Assembly: GCA_035310145.1 (NCBI GenBank)
Contig: DATGEL010000094.1
Span: 1 to 64,000 of the forward strand
Direction of reading: 5' to 3'
Length of the DNA stretch: 64,000 nucleotides
Source of the DNA: Dehalococcoidia bacterium
GTDB lineage: Bacteria; Chloroflexota; Dehalococcoidia; CAUJGQ01
In this document: piece by piece, positions 15,268-24,412 of the stretch
Numbering within the stretch: position 1 is the first letter of the stretch
How the letters are laid out: every line of letters starts with the position of its first letter
Translations under genes and position numbers: made by a program
The notes under the pieces: model-generated
Databases searched by the model: none
Told to the model about the DNA's origin: nothing
The model's input: only the letters and a program-made list of their open reading frames with translations

Positions 15268-16517
15268 GCCGCTGCGCCGCCGCTCATCGGCGCACCGCCG
15301 CCGTCGGGCTGGCCGGCGTCCAGATAGGCCGCGTCGAGCGCGGCGGCCACGGCGGCGAGATAGGCCGGCTGTGGGCTGCCCGCGGGCACGTTCACCGTGA
15401 TGCTGAGCGCGACGGCGCCGTGCCGCCACTGGATCGTGTAGCTTTCGCGCAGCTCGGCCCGCGGCCAGCGCACGGTGGCGCGGTAGGCGATCGTCTCTTC
15501 GCCCAGCTGCACCGGCGGATTGAGCGGCAGCACGGCCTGGCGGGTGGCCGCGGTGAGCGACACGTCTTCGACGGCCCGCTGCGCGCCGAAGGGATCGACA
15601 AAAACGGCAAGCGCCGTGGTCAGCAGCGTGCGGCTGGCGTCGCTGCTGGTGAAATACTGCGCGGACGCCGCCACCCTTCCCCACTCGGCGACGATCAGGT
15701 GGGCGATCGCCTCGGGCTGGCGCGCGTCGAGCACGAGTTGCTCATTGCTCCAGAGGTAGCTTCCGCCGCGATCGAAACCGGCCGGAGCCGCGGCGTCCGG
15801 CAGTTGCGCCTGCTCCAGGTCCTCGCCGGCGTGCAGCGCCGGTCCGTCGTTGCGCGGCGCGATCGGGAGCGAACCGGCGATGCCGCCGTCCTCCGCGGCG
15901 TGTTGCTGCACCGTGAGCGCGAAGCTCGTGACCAGGTCCACGCCGGCGTCGGGGCCCTGGACGGTGACGGCCATCTGCAGCGGCCCCACACCCCAGACGG
16001 CCACGAACAGCTCCGGTGTCGAGGGTGAGGCCGCCTGGTGCAGCAGGCGCGCCCCATCGCCCAGCGCAGAGGCGTCGAGCGCCTCGGCAGGGCTGTCGCC
16101 CGGCGGCTCCGTCTGGCCGACCGCGGCGGCGGCGGCGTTTTCATCCGAATACAGCGAAAGCAAGAACCTGGCGACCGTGCCATTACCGCGCGCCGTCGGC
16201 ACGAAGGTCTGCTGCAGGCCGGTGATCCGGCCGGCGCCCTGCAGTGCGGCAAGCGTCGCCTCGCGGACAGCGGGCGGAGCGCCGAAGGCGAGGGCGGCGT
16301 TCGGCGTCGCGGTCTCCTCGTAGACCTCGAAGCCGGCAGGCAACTCGTCGCTCGCCAGGCGGTAGGGCAGCAGCACCAGCAGATCCTGCTCGGACAGGCC
16401 GGGGGCAAGGCCCTGCGCCGTTGCCGGCCGCGGCGCCGCGCCGTGCAGCAGCAGGCACAGCACCGCCGACGCGACGAGTCCGCGCGCGAAGGCGGTCAGA
16501 ACCGTTGCTCGTGGCAA
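15219..16517 (-). CDS. secreted protein of unknown function
   Basis: A 432-aa exported protein. The signal peptide is at residues 1-35 (LTAFARGLVASAVLCLLLHGA, cleavage near ATAQG). The mature chain has duplicated-looking segments with LLSLYSDENAAAAAVGQTE and ALAVFVDPFGAQRAVEDVS, that is, two halves with similar architecture. No catalytic motif or lipobox was recognised. Its 3' end overlaps the convergent CoA-transferase gene by 49 bp, so the true stop is supported only by the open frame. It belongs among the exported, lineage-specific proteins of this genome. Confidence 0.6.
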   Translation of the reverse strand: MPRATVLTAFARGLVASAVLCLLLHGAAPRPATAQGLAPGLSEQDLLVLLPYRLASDELPAGFEVYEETATPNAALAFGAPPAVREATLAALQGAGRITGLQQTFVPTARGNGTVARFLLSLYSDENAAAAAVGQTEPPGDSPAEALDASALGDGARLLHQAASPSTPELFVAVWGVGPLQMAVTVQGPDAGVDLVTSFALTVQQHAAEDGGIAGSLPIAPRNDGPALHAGEDLEQAQLPDAAAPAGFDRGGSYLWSNEQLVLDARQPEAIAHLIVAEWGRVAASAQYFTSSDASRTLLTTALAVFVDPFGAQRAVEDVSLTAATRQAVLPLNPPVQLGEETIAYRATVRWPRAELRESYTIQWRHGAVALSITVNVPAGSPQPAYLAAVAAALDAAYLDAGQPDGGGAPMSGGAAAYTTPASCSAAISASV

Positions 16518-16609
16518 GCGCTGCTATCCCCGACGCCGGGATCCGCCGTCCGCGGTCCCCTGCAGCGTCTTCCGGGCCGTGCTCCGCGCGAGCCGGCGAT
16601 TGCCGAGGC

Positions 16610-19036
16610 TCAAAGCTTGCCGAGCATCGGCGTGACGGGCGTGTCGTCGATCACGCCCTGCTCGCGCAACTCCACGACCGAGGCGGCGGGCAGCCCCAGC
16701 AGCTCGCGGTAGACGTACTCGTTGTGCTCGGCGAAGCGCGGCGCGGGCAACCGCACCGTCACCGGCGTTTCACTCAGCTTGCACGGTGCGCCGGGGAAGG
16801 GGAAGACCCCCGCCTCCGGATGCACGATCGGCACGTAGAAGCCGCGCGCGAACAGGTGCGGATTGGAGAGCGCCTCCCAGTTGGCGAGCACCGGCGCCGC
16901 CGGCACGCCCGCCGCCTGCAGCAGCCGCGCCGCCTCGTTGTGATCGACCGTCTTCGCCCAGGCGGAGAGGATCTCGTCGAGTGCGTCGTGCTGTGCCTGC
17001 CGCGCCGCCTGCGTGGCGAAGCGCGCCTCGCCGGCCAGCTCCTCGCGGCCGATCGCACGGCAGAGCTTCTCAAACTCGCCGTCGTCGCGCACGGCGAGCG
17101 CCACCCAGGCGTCGGCGCCGGTGCAGGCGTAGGCGCCTTGCGGCGCGCAGCGGGGCGAGCGATTGCCCCGCGGCTCGCGCACCGTGCCGTTGAGCGCGTA
17201 GTCCATCAGCGCCTCGCCGAAGAAGGCGGCGGCGACCTCGTTCAGGGCCATGTCCACGAACTGGCCCTCGCCGCGTTGCCGGCGCGCGTGCAGCGCCGCC
17301 AGCGCCGCGATCGCGCCGTGGGCGCCGGTGATCGGGTCGGCGTAGTAGCTGCCGGTGCGGAACGGCTCGTCCGGCCCGTAGCCGGTGAGCGCGGCGAGGC
17401 CGGAGGTGGCTTCGATGGTCGAGCCGTAGGCGACGTAGTCCCGCTCGGGGCCGCTGCCGCCGTAGCCGGACATCGAAACCAGCGTGACGCGCGGGTTGAC
17501 GGCGCGCAGGTGCTTGTAGTCGAGGCCGAGGTTGTGCATCACGCGGGCGCTGTTGTTCTCGATCACCAGGTCGGCGCGGCGCAGCAGTTGCCAGAAGACC
17601 TCCTTGCCCGCCGGCTTGGCCAGGTTCAGGGAGATGCCGTACTTGTTGCGGTTGAGCAGGTTGAAGTAGGCGGCGCGATTGTAGTGGTACTTCATCGGGT
17701 CGTTGCCGGGGTAAAACAGCGCCCGGGTGGCCGGCTTCGAGGCCAGCTCGATCTTGATCACCTCGGCGCCCAGGTCGGCGAGCAGCCGCCCGGCCAGCGG
17801 CCCGGCCCAGTTGGCCGTCAGCTCAAGCACGCGCACGCCGTCCAGCGCCAGCCGGCGCGCCGAGCCACCCGCGGCCGGATCCGCTGCCGGCCGGCGCGGT
17901 TCAGACGCATCCCCGCCTGCCCACTGCGCCTTGCCCGCTGCCGCCTCGTGCTCGCCGAGCAGCGGCGCCGGCCGCGCGATCGCCGGCGGTGTGGCGCTGA
18001 GCTTGTAGGGGAAGCCGGGCTGGCGCACCCGTCCCGCGCGCGGCTGCTCGACCTCGACAAACCAGTCGCGCGCCGCGAGTTGCGGCGAGACGAACAGATC
18101 GGCCACCGTGTTGACCGGCGCTACGGGGATGCGCAGCTCCTGGGCAGCGTGGTAGATCTCGGCCTTCGTGCGGTCGGTGCACCACGCCTCCCACAGCTCT
18201 TTGATGACCGCGCCGTTGGCAATCCAGGAGGCGTGGTCGGCGAAGCGCGGATCTTCGAGCAGATCGGGCCGCTCGAGCAACAGCAGGATGTTGGTGCTGA
18301 ACGGACCCTGGAAATAGAAGACCCACCCGTCCTTGCAGCGGGTCAGGTCGGAGGCGGTGCGGCGCAGCACCGTGCCCGCGTGCGACCAGGCCGTGGTCAG
18401 CCAGGAGTGTGCGGAGAGAAACGCCTCCATGCCCGAGGCATCGATCTGCTGGCCGGCGCCCGTCTCGCGCTGGTGAAAGAGCGCCGCCAGCAGATGCACC
18501 GCCGCCTGTGTGCCGAGCTGGAAGCCGCCCTGGAAGCCGGGCACCAGCAGCGGCGGTTTCCGCGCGTCGCCGGCGAAGTACATGTAGCCGCCGAGGGCGA
18601 ATTCGACGATCTCGTCGCTCAGCCAGTCCTTCCACGGCCCGCTCTGGCCGAAGGGCGTGAGCGAGGCGACGATCAGCCGGGGATTCGCCCGCGCCAGCGC
18701 CTCGTAGCCGAGGCCGAGCGCCGGCAGGCGGCCTGGCGCCAACGTCTCGACCAGCATGTCGGCATCGCGGCTCAGCTCGCGCACGCGCTCACGGCCGGCG
18801 TCTTTCTCCAGGTCGGCGACGATCGAGCGCTTATTGGCGTTGAGGTAGAGGTGCAGGCCACCCGTCTCCGCGTCCGCCTTGCCGCCGCGGAAAGGACCAA
18901 GCTGCCGCACCGGATCGCCGCCCGGCGGCTCGACCTTGATCACGTCCGCGCCGAGGTCGGCCAGCAGCTTCGTACAGTAGTCGCCGGCGATCGACGTGGA
19001 AAGGTCGAGCACGCGAACATCGTCCAGTGCACGCAT
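16610..19036 (-). CDS. tandem two-domain CaiB/BaiF CoA-transferase
   Basis: An 808-aa fusion of two family III CoA-transferase domains (about 1-390 and 410-808) joined by a linker rich in A, E and P. Domain 1 opens with VRVLDLSTSIAGDYCTKLLADLGADV and domain 2 with VRVLELTANWAGPLAGRLLADLGAEV. Domain 2 keeps the catalytic Asp in YYADPITGAHG. In domain 1 the equivalent place reads GGFQLGTQAA, with Gln instead of Asp, so it is probably inactive. ATG 19036 after GGTGAGG is chosen. It may be co-transcribed with the amidohydrolase upstream, although a hairpin repeat (19045-19083) lies between them. Confidence 0.85.
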   Translation of the reverse strand: MRALDDVRVLDLSTSIAGDYCTKLLADLGADVIKVEPPGGDPVRQLGPFRGGKADAETGGLHLYLNANKRSIVADLEKDAGRERVRELSRDADMLVETLAPGRLPALGLGYEALARANPRLIVASLTPFGQSGPWKDWLSDEIVEFALGGYMYFAGDARKPPLLVPGFQGGFQLGTQAAVHLLAALFHQRETGAGQQIDASGMEAFLSAHSWLTTAWSHAGTVLRRTASDLTRCKDGWVFYFQGPFSTNILLLLERPDLLEDPRFADHASWIANGAVIKELWEAWCTDRTKAEIYHAAQELRIPVAPVNTVADLFVSPQLAARDWFVEVEQPRAGRVRQPGFPYKLSATPPAIARPAPLLGEHEAAAGKAQWAGGDASEPRRPAADPAAGGSARRLALDGVRVLELTANWAGPLAGRLLADLGAEVIKIELASKPATRALFYPGNDPMKYHYNRAAYFNLLNRNKYGISLNLAKPAGKEVFWQLLRRADLVIENNSARVMHNLGLDYKHLRAVNPRVTLVSMSGYGGSGPERDYVAYGSTIEATSGLAALTGYGPDEPFRTGSYYADPITGAHGAIAALAALHARRQRGEGQFVDMALNEVAAAFFGEALMDYALNGTVREPRGNRSPRCAPQGAYACTGADAWVALAVRDDGEFEKLCRAIGREELAGEARFATQAARQAQHDALDEILSAWAKTVDHNEAARLLQAAGVPAAPVLANWEALSNPHLFARGFYVPIVHPEAGVFPFPGAPCKLSETPVTVRLPAPRFAEHNEYVYRELLGLPAASVVELREQGVIDDTPVTPMLGKL

Positions 19037-19044
19037 GATCGGTC

Positions 19045-19083
19045 GCCTCACCCCCGACCCCTCTCCCAATCCTGGGAGAGGGG
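19045..19083. repeat. solo end of the dispersed inverted-repeat family, copy F
   Basis: GCCTCACCCCCGACCCCTCT followed by CCCAATCCTGGGAGAGGGG forms one hairpin with arms CCCCTCTCCC / GGGAGAGGGG. It lies between two genes of the same strand and overlaps the ribosome-binding site (GGTGAGG) of the tandem CoA-transferase. Confidence 0.6.
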
Positions 19084-19105
19084 AGAACGTTCTCCGCCCT
19101 CCGCC

Positions 19106-20569
19106 CTACGCCCTCTCTTCCCTGTTCCCTGTGCCCTCGCCGTACGTTTGCGGCGAGAGCGCGTCGGCGCCGCGGCCCGCCCAGTCGAACTCGGCCATGC
19201 GCGGCCACATGCGCTCGCCGCCCGCCTGCAAGGCGGCAAGGATGCGCTGCTCGTCCGCGCCCTCGACGCGGCCGTCGCGCACCACCTGCCGCCCGTTGAC
19301 GAAGACCTCAGCCACGTCCTCCGTGCCGGCGTTGAAGACGATGTTCTTCACCGGGTCTCGCAGCGGCGTCATGTTCCAGCTTTGCGCCCGCCAGAGCACC
19401 AGGTCTGCCTTCGCGCCCGGCGCGATGCGCCCCAGGTCGTCGCGACCCAGCGCCCGCGCTCCGCCCAGCGTGGCCGCGTCGAACACGTCGGCGGCCCTGG
19501 CGACGAGTGTGCGCCGGTCCACGATCTTGGAGATCACCGCGGCCCAGCGCATCGCCTCGATCATGTTCTGCGGGTTGGTATCCGTGCCCAGCGACATGTT
19601 GATGCCGGCCTCGTTGTAGCGGGCGAAGGACTCCATGGCGATGCCGCGCCGGGCGAAGACCCAGGGCGCGTGCGCCACCGAGCAGCCGCTCTCGGCCATC
19701 GTCTGCAGGTCGCCGGGCGGGTAGTTCGCCCAGGAGCTGCCGCCGATGATGATCGCGTGGCCGAGGATCGTGCGCGGGCCGAGCGCGCCGATCGCGTTGA
19801 GCCAGGCGATCGGCGTCCGGCCGTGGCGGCGCAGCATCTCCTGGAACTCGTTCACCGACTGCGAGGTGTGCACCTGCATGGGGAGGCGGCGCTGCTCGGC
19901 GATGCGGTACGACTCGCACAGCAGCTCCGCCGTGCAGGTATCGACCTGCGACGGCGAGAGAAAACCGCGCACCAGGCCACCGTGGGCGCCGTCGTTCCGG
20001 TCGATGAAGTCGAGGGCACGCTGCAGACCCTGCCGCCCGCCCTCTTCGTCCCACTCCCAGCTCACCTGCCTGCCGTCACGCGTCAGCCAGCGGCCCGAAC
20101 GGTAGCCCTGCGCGATATACACGCGCATACCGTAGCGCCCGGCCATCTCCGCCACGATCTCGCCCGCGCCGCCCATCTCCGCCACCGTGGTGCAGCCGCC
20201 GCGCAGCATTTCCACGATCGAGAACTCGACGCAGGCGCGCGTGCCCTCGGCGTCCTGCGCGGCGCCGCGCACCGGCAGCATCTCGAAGAGGCCGGAGTTA
20301 TAGAACTGCGGATTGCCCACGTCTTCGATGAAGGAGCGATCGAGCGGCGAGCCGGCGATGTGCGCGTGCGTGCTGATCAGGCCGGGCGTGAGCACCCGGT
20401 CACGGGCGTCGATCTCGCGATCGGCGCTGCCTTCGAAGCTCGTGCCGACGTGCGCGATCGTGTCGCCCTCGATCACAACGACGCCGTCGCGCAGCAACCG
20501 GTGGCCGCGGCCGTCGTGCGCGATGATCCAGCCCGCGCGGATCACGGTACGAGCAGCAGGAGCGGTCAC
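19106..20569 (-). CDS. amidohydrolase-superfamily deaminase/hydrolase (AtzA/TrzA-like)
   Basis: A 487-aa metal-dependent hydrolase of the group that includes 5'-methylthioadenosine/SAH deaminase, guanine deaminase and triazine hydrolases. The metal ligands are visible: ISTHAHIAG near residue 70, MQVHTSQSVNE near 230, ILGHAIIIGG near 270 and MSLGTDTNPQN near 330. An N-terminal composite beta-sandwich precedes the barrel. The natural substrate cannot be assigned. The last dozen residues (YGEGTGNREERA) are encoded by a GGGAACAGGGA-like low-complexity tail and look added. It lies upstream of the tandem CoA-transferase on the same strand. Confidence 0.8.
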   Translation of the reverse strand: MTAPAARTVIRAGWIIAHDGRGHRLLRDGVVVIEGDTIAHVGTSFEGSADREIDARDRVLTPGLISTHAHIAGSPLDRSFIEDVGNPQFYNSGLFEMLPVRGAAQDAEGTRACVEFSIVEMLRGGCTTVAEMGGAGEIVAEMAGRYGMRVYIAQGYRSGRWLTRDGRQVSWEWDEEGGRQGLQRALDFIDRNDGAHGGLVRGFLSPSQVDTCTAELLCESYRIAEQRRLPMQVHTSQSVNEFQEMLRRHGRTPIAWLNAIGALGPRTILGHAIIIGGSSWANYPPGDLQTMAESGCSVAHAPWVFARRGIAMESFARYNEAGINMSLGTDTNPQNMIEAMRWAAVISKIVDRRTLVARAADVFDAATLGGARALGRDDLGRIAPGAKADLVLWRAQSWNMTPLRDPVKNIVFNAGTEDVAEVFVNGRQVVRDGRVEGADEQRILAALQAGGERMWPRMAEFDWAGRGADALSPQTYGEGTGNREERA

Positions 20570-20764
20570 GATCGGACCTCCGGCGGGGCATCACAGCGCC
20601 CACGGTACAGGACGCGGCCGGCATCGAGGTAGGGGCAGCGCGGGTGACTGACGCCGGCACGTCCGCGGCGCTATCATCGCTGGCACGGCGGCCCGCTGCA
20701 CCCGCGAGCGAACGCCGCGGCCGCGGGCGCCGAGCGCGCGACGGCGACGAGACAGGTGATTGCG

Positions 20765-21802
20765 ATGAAGGCGCTGTTCCGCTTCGTGCAGCAGACGGGA
20801 AAAGGCTACGGCGAGGCGCGGGGCGCCAGTTTCGCGGCGGCGATCGCCTACTCCACGCTGTTCTCGATCTTTCCCATGGCGGTCTTCCTCGTCGCCTTCG
20901 CCGGCTACTTCATGAGTGATTCGCAGCGCAACTCGCTGGTGGACAAGCTCACCAGCGCCCTCGGCGGCGGCTCGACCGCCAACGTGCGCGAGCAGGTGAT
21001 GGCGGCCACGAGCGGCCGCGCGAGCCTGGGCATCATCGCGCTGGTCGGCGCGCTGTGGTCGGGCAGCGCCGTGTTCACCGCCATCCGTACGGGACTCAAC
21101 GTGATCTGGCAGCGGCAGCAGAAGTCGCCGTGGGTGGTGCAGAAGATCAAGGATCTGAGCGCGGTCTTCGGCCTGGCGATCATGCTGAGCCTCTCGATCG
21201 CCGCCACCGCGTTGCTGACGGTGGTGACGAAGATCACCGAGCAGGTGCTCGGCAAAGACGCCGGCGGCATCGTGGCCTACCCGCTCGGCCTGCTGCTGAT
21301 CGTGGCGCCGCTGGGCATCGTCTTCCTGGCGTTCGGCGTGCTCTACGCCTGGGCCTCGCCGCCGCACATGCACTGGCGTGACGTCTGGCCGGGGGCCCTG
21401 TTCGCCGCGGCCGGCTTCGTCGTGCTCAGCTTCGGCTTCAGCCTCTACGCCCGCTACTTCGGCCACTTCGACAAGGTCTACGGCACGCTCGGCGCCGTGA
21501 TCGCCTTCTTGTTCTATGCCTACCTGATCGGCACGCTGATCCTGATGGGCGCCGAGGTCGTCGAACAGTACGTGCTGCTCAAACACGGCGACCCGCTGCT
21601 CGCCGCGCCTGCCGGCCGGCTGCTTCAGTCAGGCGCGGGCGCCGTGGACGGCCGAGGCCAGAGGCAAATTCCCTTACTGGTGCTGGTCACCGACGACCAG
21701 GCGGCGAAGCGCGGCCGGCTGGACACGATCACGGCGGCGCAGGCCTTTCCGAGGGCTGCCGAGAGCTTTGAGACGGCCGAACCGGCCGGGCCGGCGAGGT
21801 GA
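20765..21802 (+). CDS. YihY/BrkB-family membrane protein
   Basis: A 345-aa inner-membrane protein of the YihY (formerly RNase BN/BrkB) family. The conserved start RGASFAAAIAYSTLFSIFPMAVFLVAF forms helix 1. Five further helices follow, with the family segment LGALWSGSAVFTAIRTGLNVIW around residue 95 and GTLGAVIAFLFYAYLIGTLILMGAE near 245. ATG 20765 has AGGTGAT upstream. The C-terminus runs into a TGTAACC-type repeat. Function in the family is unclear (a proposed transporter or envelope role). It is divergent from the amidohydrolase gene. Confidence 0.8.
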   Translation: MKALFRFVQQTGKGYGEARGASFAAAIAYSTLFSIFPMAVFLVAFAGYFMSDSQRNSLVDKLTSALGGGSTANVREQVMAATSGRASLGIIALVGALWSGSAVFTAIRTGLNVIWQRQQKSPWVVQKIKDLSAVFGLAIMLSLSIAATALLTVVTKITEQVLGKDAGGIVAYPLGLLLIVAPLGIVFLAFGVLYAWASPPHMHWRDVWPGALFAAAGFVVLSFGFSLYARYFGHFDKVYGTLGAVIAFLFYAYLIGTLILMGAEVVEQYVLLKHGDPLLAAPAGRLLQSGAGAVDGRGQRQIPLLVLVTDDQAAKRGRLDTITAAQAFPRAAESFETAEPAGPAR

Positions 21803-21860
21803 CGGATGACCGGCGGGTTTGCCCCGGGCCGCCTTGTTGCCTGTAACCAGTAACCTGTCA
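21797..21860. repeat. TGTCACC/TGTAACC-type repeat, copy 2
   Basis: Left part GAGGTGACGGATGACCGG overlaps the stop of the YihY gene; right part TGCCTGTAACCAGTAACCTG ends about 30 bp before the next gene. The two parts are inverted relatives separated by a GC-rich spacer. Confidence 0.5.
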
Positions 21861-21886
21861 GCGGACGTGGGAGGCGATGCGGCTCG

Positions 21887-23002
21887 ATGGTGTGGCTCGA
21901 TGCGCTCGCGGTGGCCGGCGGCGTGGCGCTCGTGGCGATCGTGCTCTGGGACGTGTTCGAGACGATCGTGCTGCCGCGCCGCGTCTCGCGCCGCTTCCGG
22001 CTGACGCGGCTGTTCTACCTGAGCATCTGGGCGGTGTGGACCCTGATCGCCCGGCGCCTGCGCGGCGGCCGGCGCGAGAGCTTTCTCAGCTATTTCGGCC
22101 CGCTCTCGTTGCTGCTGCTGCTGGTGAGCTGGGCGATCGCGCTGATCGTCGGCTACGCGCTGCTGCAGCGCGGCGTCGAAACCCAGCTGGTGGCGCCGAA
22201 GGGAACGAGCGGCCTGATCGCTTATCTCTATTTCAGCGGCACGACGTTCTTCACGCTCGGCCTCGGCGACGTGGCGCCGCTGGGCGAGGCCGGACGCATT
22301 GTGACCGTGATCGAGGCCGGCACCGGCTTCGGCCTGCTCGGTCTCGTCGTCGGCTATCTTCCCGCCTTCTACCAGTCGCTCTCGCGCCGCGAGACGGCGA
22401 TCACCCTGTTGGACGCACGCGCCGGCTCGCCGCCCGGCGGCCTTGAGCTGATCGTGCGCTACGCCCGCGAAAACGACATCGACGGCCTGGCAAGGCTGCT
22501 GGCCGACTGGGAGCGCTGGGCGGCGGAGCTGCTTGAGAGCCATCTCTCCTATCCGCTGCTCACCTTCTTCCGCTCCCAGCACGACAACCAGTCGTGGCTG
22601 GCCGCGATCACGGCCGTGCTCGACGCCTGCGCGCTGGTGCTCTCCGGCATCGAAGGCGTTCCCGCGCGGCCGGCCCGCCTGACGTTCGCCATCGCCCGCC
22701 ACGCGGCGGTGGATCTCTGCCAGGTGATGGTGCTGGAGCCGCGGCTGGATCACCCGGAGCGCCTGCCCTCCGAACAGCTCGCCAACGTCTGCTCGGCGCT
22801 GACCGCCGCCGGCGTGCCGCTCACGCCGGACAGCGACGGCGCCAAAAAGCTCACCCGCCTGCGCCGCTCCTATGAGCCGTACGTGTTCGCGCTGTCCGAT
22901 CGGCTGCTGATGCCGCTGCCGCCCTGGATCCCCCCGCCCGCGGCCAAAGACGACTGGCTCGCCTCGGCCTGGAAAGACCCGGAAGGCATGGAGCACTTTT
23001 GA
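21887..23002 (+). CDS. two-helix-pore potassium channel-family protein
   Basis: A 371-aa membrane protein with an ion-channel (Ion_trans_2-type) core. Helices lie at residues 3-25 and 70-95, the pore helix and selectivity filter read TTFFTLGLGDVAPLG near 120-134 (TLGLGD in place of TVGYGD), and an inner helix follows (GFGLLGLVVGYLPAFY). The C-terminal 200 residues are soluble and helical, without a recognisable RCK/TrkA-N Rossmann motif, so gating input is unknown. ATG 21887 has GGAGG somewhat far upstream; GTG 21890 is also possible. The filter variant makes K+ selectivity probable but unproven. Confidence 0.75.
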   Translation: MVWLDALAVAGGVALVAIVLWDVFETIVLPRRVSRRFRLTRLFYLSIWAVWTLIARRLRGGRRESFLSYFGPLSLLLLLVSWAIALIVGYALLQRGVETQLVAPKGTSGLIAYLYFSGTTFFTLGLGDVAPLGEAGRIVTVIEAGTGFGLLGLVVGYLPAFYQSLSRRETAITLLDARAGSPPGGLELIVRYARENDIDGLARLLADWERWAAELLESHLSYPLLTFFRSQHDNQSWLAAITAVLDACALVLSGIEGVPARPARLTFAIARHAAVDLCQVMVLEPRLDHPERLPSEQLANVCSALTAAGVPLTPDSDGAKKLTRLRRSYEPYVFALSDRLLMPLPPWIPPPAAKDDWLASAWKDPEGMEHF

Positions 23003-23013
23003 AGCCGGCGCGT

Positions 23014-23045
23014 CCGTACAGCCGTACAGCCGTACAGCCGTACAA
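23014..23045 (+). repeat. 8-bp tandem repeat, four units, next to folC start
   Basis: Four head-to-tail copies of CCGTACAG (the last is CCGTACAA) occupy 23014-23045 and end on the A of an in-frame ATG at 23045. The array lies between the channel gene and folC. Confidence 0.8.
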
Positions 23046-23074
23046 TGAACGGCGAGACGGGCATGGGGCGCACC

Positions 23075-24406
23075 ATGGAGTTTGTCGAGGCGGCGGACTG
23101 GCTGCTCTCCTTCGCCAACTACGAGATGACGCCGCTTGACCGAGCCACGGCCGCGCGGCGCGAGCTGCGGCCGCTGCGGGAGCTGCTGACGCGCCTTGGC
23201 GAGCCGCAGCGCGGGCGCGGCACGGTGCACATCACCGGCAGCAAGGGCAAGGGCAGCGTGGCGGCGATGATCGCGGTGCTGCTGCGCGCCTGCGGCCTGC
23301 GCACGGGCCTCTTCACCAGCCCGCACCTGCACACGATCCGCGAGCGCATGCAGGTGGACGGCGAGCCGATCGCCGAGCCCGATTTCGCACGGCTCTGCGA
23401 CCTGATGCGGCCGCACGTCGAAGAGCTGACCGGCGCCGGCGCGAAGCTGACGACGTTCGAGCTGCTCACCGCGCTCGGCTTCCTGCACTTTCGCGAACAG
23501 GACGCCGCCTGGCAGGTGGTCGAGGTCGGGCTGGGCGGCACGCTGGATGCGACCAACGTGCTGGACGAGAAGCAACTCTGCGTCTTCACGCCGATCGGCC
23601 TGGAGCACACCGAGATTCTTGGCGACACGGTGCAGCAGATCGCCGCGGACAAGGCCGGCATCCTGCGGCCCGGCGTGCGCGCGGTGATGGGCCTGCAACG
23701 CGAGAGCGCCGCCGAGGTGCTGCGCGCGGCCTGCGCCGAACGCGGCGCCACGCTGTTCGAAGTCGCATCCGCCTGCCAGCTTTCGCGCGGGCGCTCAAGC
23801 CTCGATGGGCAGGAGCTGCGCCTGCGCACGCCGCGCGACGAATACCGGCTCAAATTGCCGCTGGTCGGCCGCTTCCAGGCGGAGAACGCGGCCACGGCGA
23901 TCCTCGGCATGGAGCAGCTGATCGACGCCGGTGTGCCGTTCGCGCCGCAGAGCGCGGCGGCGGGTCTGGCGGAGGTGCGCTGGCCGGCGCGGGTCGAGGT
24001 GCTGAAGCGCAGCCCGCTCGTCGTGGTCGACGGCGCCCACAGCCCGGATTCGGCCCGCCGCCTGGCGCAAACGGTCCGCGAGGACCTGCCGCACCGCGGC
24101 TTCTACCTGGTCGTCGGCGCCTCGAGCGACAAGGATCTCGCCACGATCGCCGCCGCCTTCACGCCGCTCGACCCGACGGTGATCGCCACGGCGGCGCAGC
24201 ACCCGCGCGCGGCGGCGGCCGCGAACGTCGGCCAGGCGTTTCAGGATGCCGGCATGATGGTGCGCCTCGCCCCGGACGTGCCGGCGGCGATGGACGCCGC
24301 GCTGAGCGAAGCCGGCGGCGGCGACCTGGTGCTGGCCACGGGCAGCCTGTTCGTCGCCGCCGAGGCGCGGGCCGCGGTGCTTGGCCTGCTGCCCATGCCG
24401 GCGTGA
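23075..24406 (+). CDS. folC: folylpolyglutamate synthase / dihydrofolate synthase
   Basis: FolC adds glutamate to dihydropteroate or folates, using ATP, in the cytoplasm. From 23075 the protein has 443 aa. The P-loop HITGSKGKGSVAAMIA, the omega-loop region LFTSPHLHTIRERMQVDGEPI and VEVGLGGTLDATNVL (Mg/substrate binding) are all present, and VVDGAHSPDSARRLAQ marks the C-terminal Mur-ligase domain. ATG 23075 (MEFVEAADWLLSF) fits the family start; in-frame ATGs at 23045 and 23063 exist, but the first abuts a tandem repeat and lacks a ribosome-binding site. No other folate gene is adjacent. Confidence 0.9.
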   Translation: MEFVEAADWLLSFANYEMTPLDRATAARRELRPLRELLTRLGEPQRGRGTVHITGSKGKGSVAAMIAVLLRACGLRTGLFTSPHLHTIRERMQVDGEPIAEPDFARLCDLMRPHVEELTGAGAKLTTFELLTALGFLHFREQDAAWQVVEVGLGGTLDATNVLDEKQLCVFTPIGLEHTEILGDTVQQIAADKAGILRPGVRAVMGLQRESAAEVLRAACAERGATLFEVASACQLSRGRSSLDGQELRLRTPRDEYRLKLPLVGRFQAENAATAILGMEQLIDAGVPFAPQSAAAGLAEVRWPARVEVLKRSPLVVVDGAHSPDSARRLAQTVREDLPHRGFYLVVGASSDKDLATIAAAFTPLDPTVIATAAQHPRAAAAANVGQAFQDAGMMVRLAPDVPAAMDAALSEAGGGDLVLATGSLFVAAEARAAVLGLLPMPA

Positions 24407-24412
24407 GGGGGC

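Noticed and set aside
16244-20632. Very long open frame on the plus strand opposite the tandem CoA-transferase and amidohydrolase
   Set aside because: It is the antisense of two well-supported genes, rich in R, A, H and G as expected of high-GC shadow frames, with no domain.
23014-23045. CRISPR-like repeat
   Set aside because: Units are 8 bp with no spacers; it is a simple tandem repeat. No cas gene is present.
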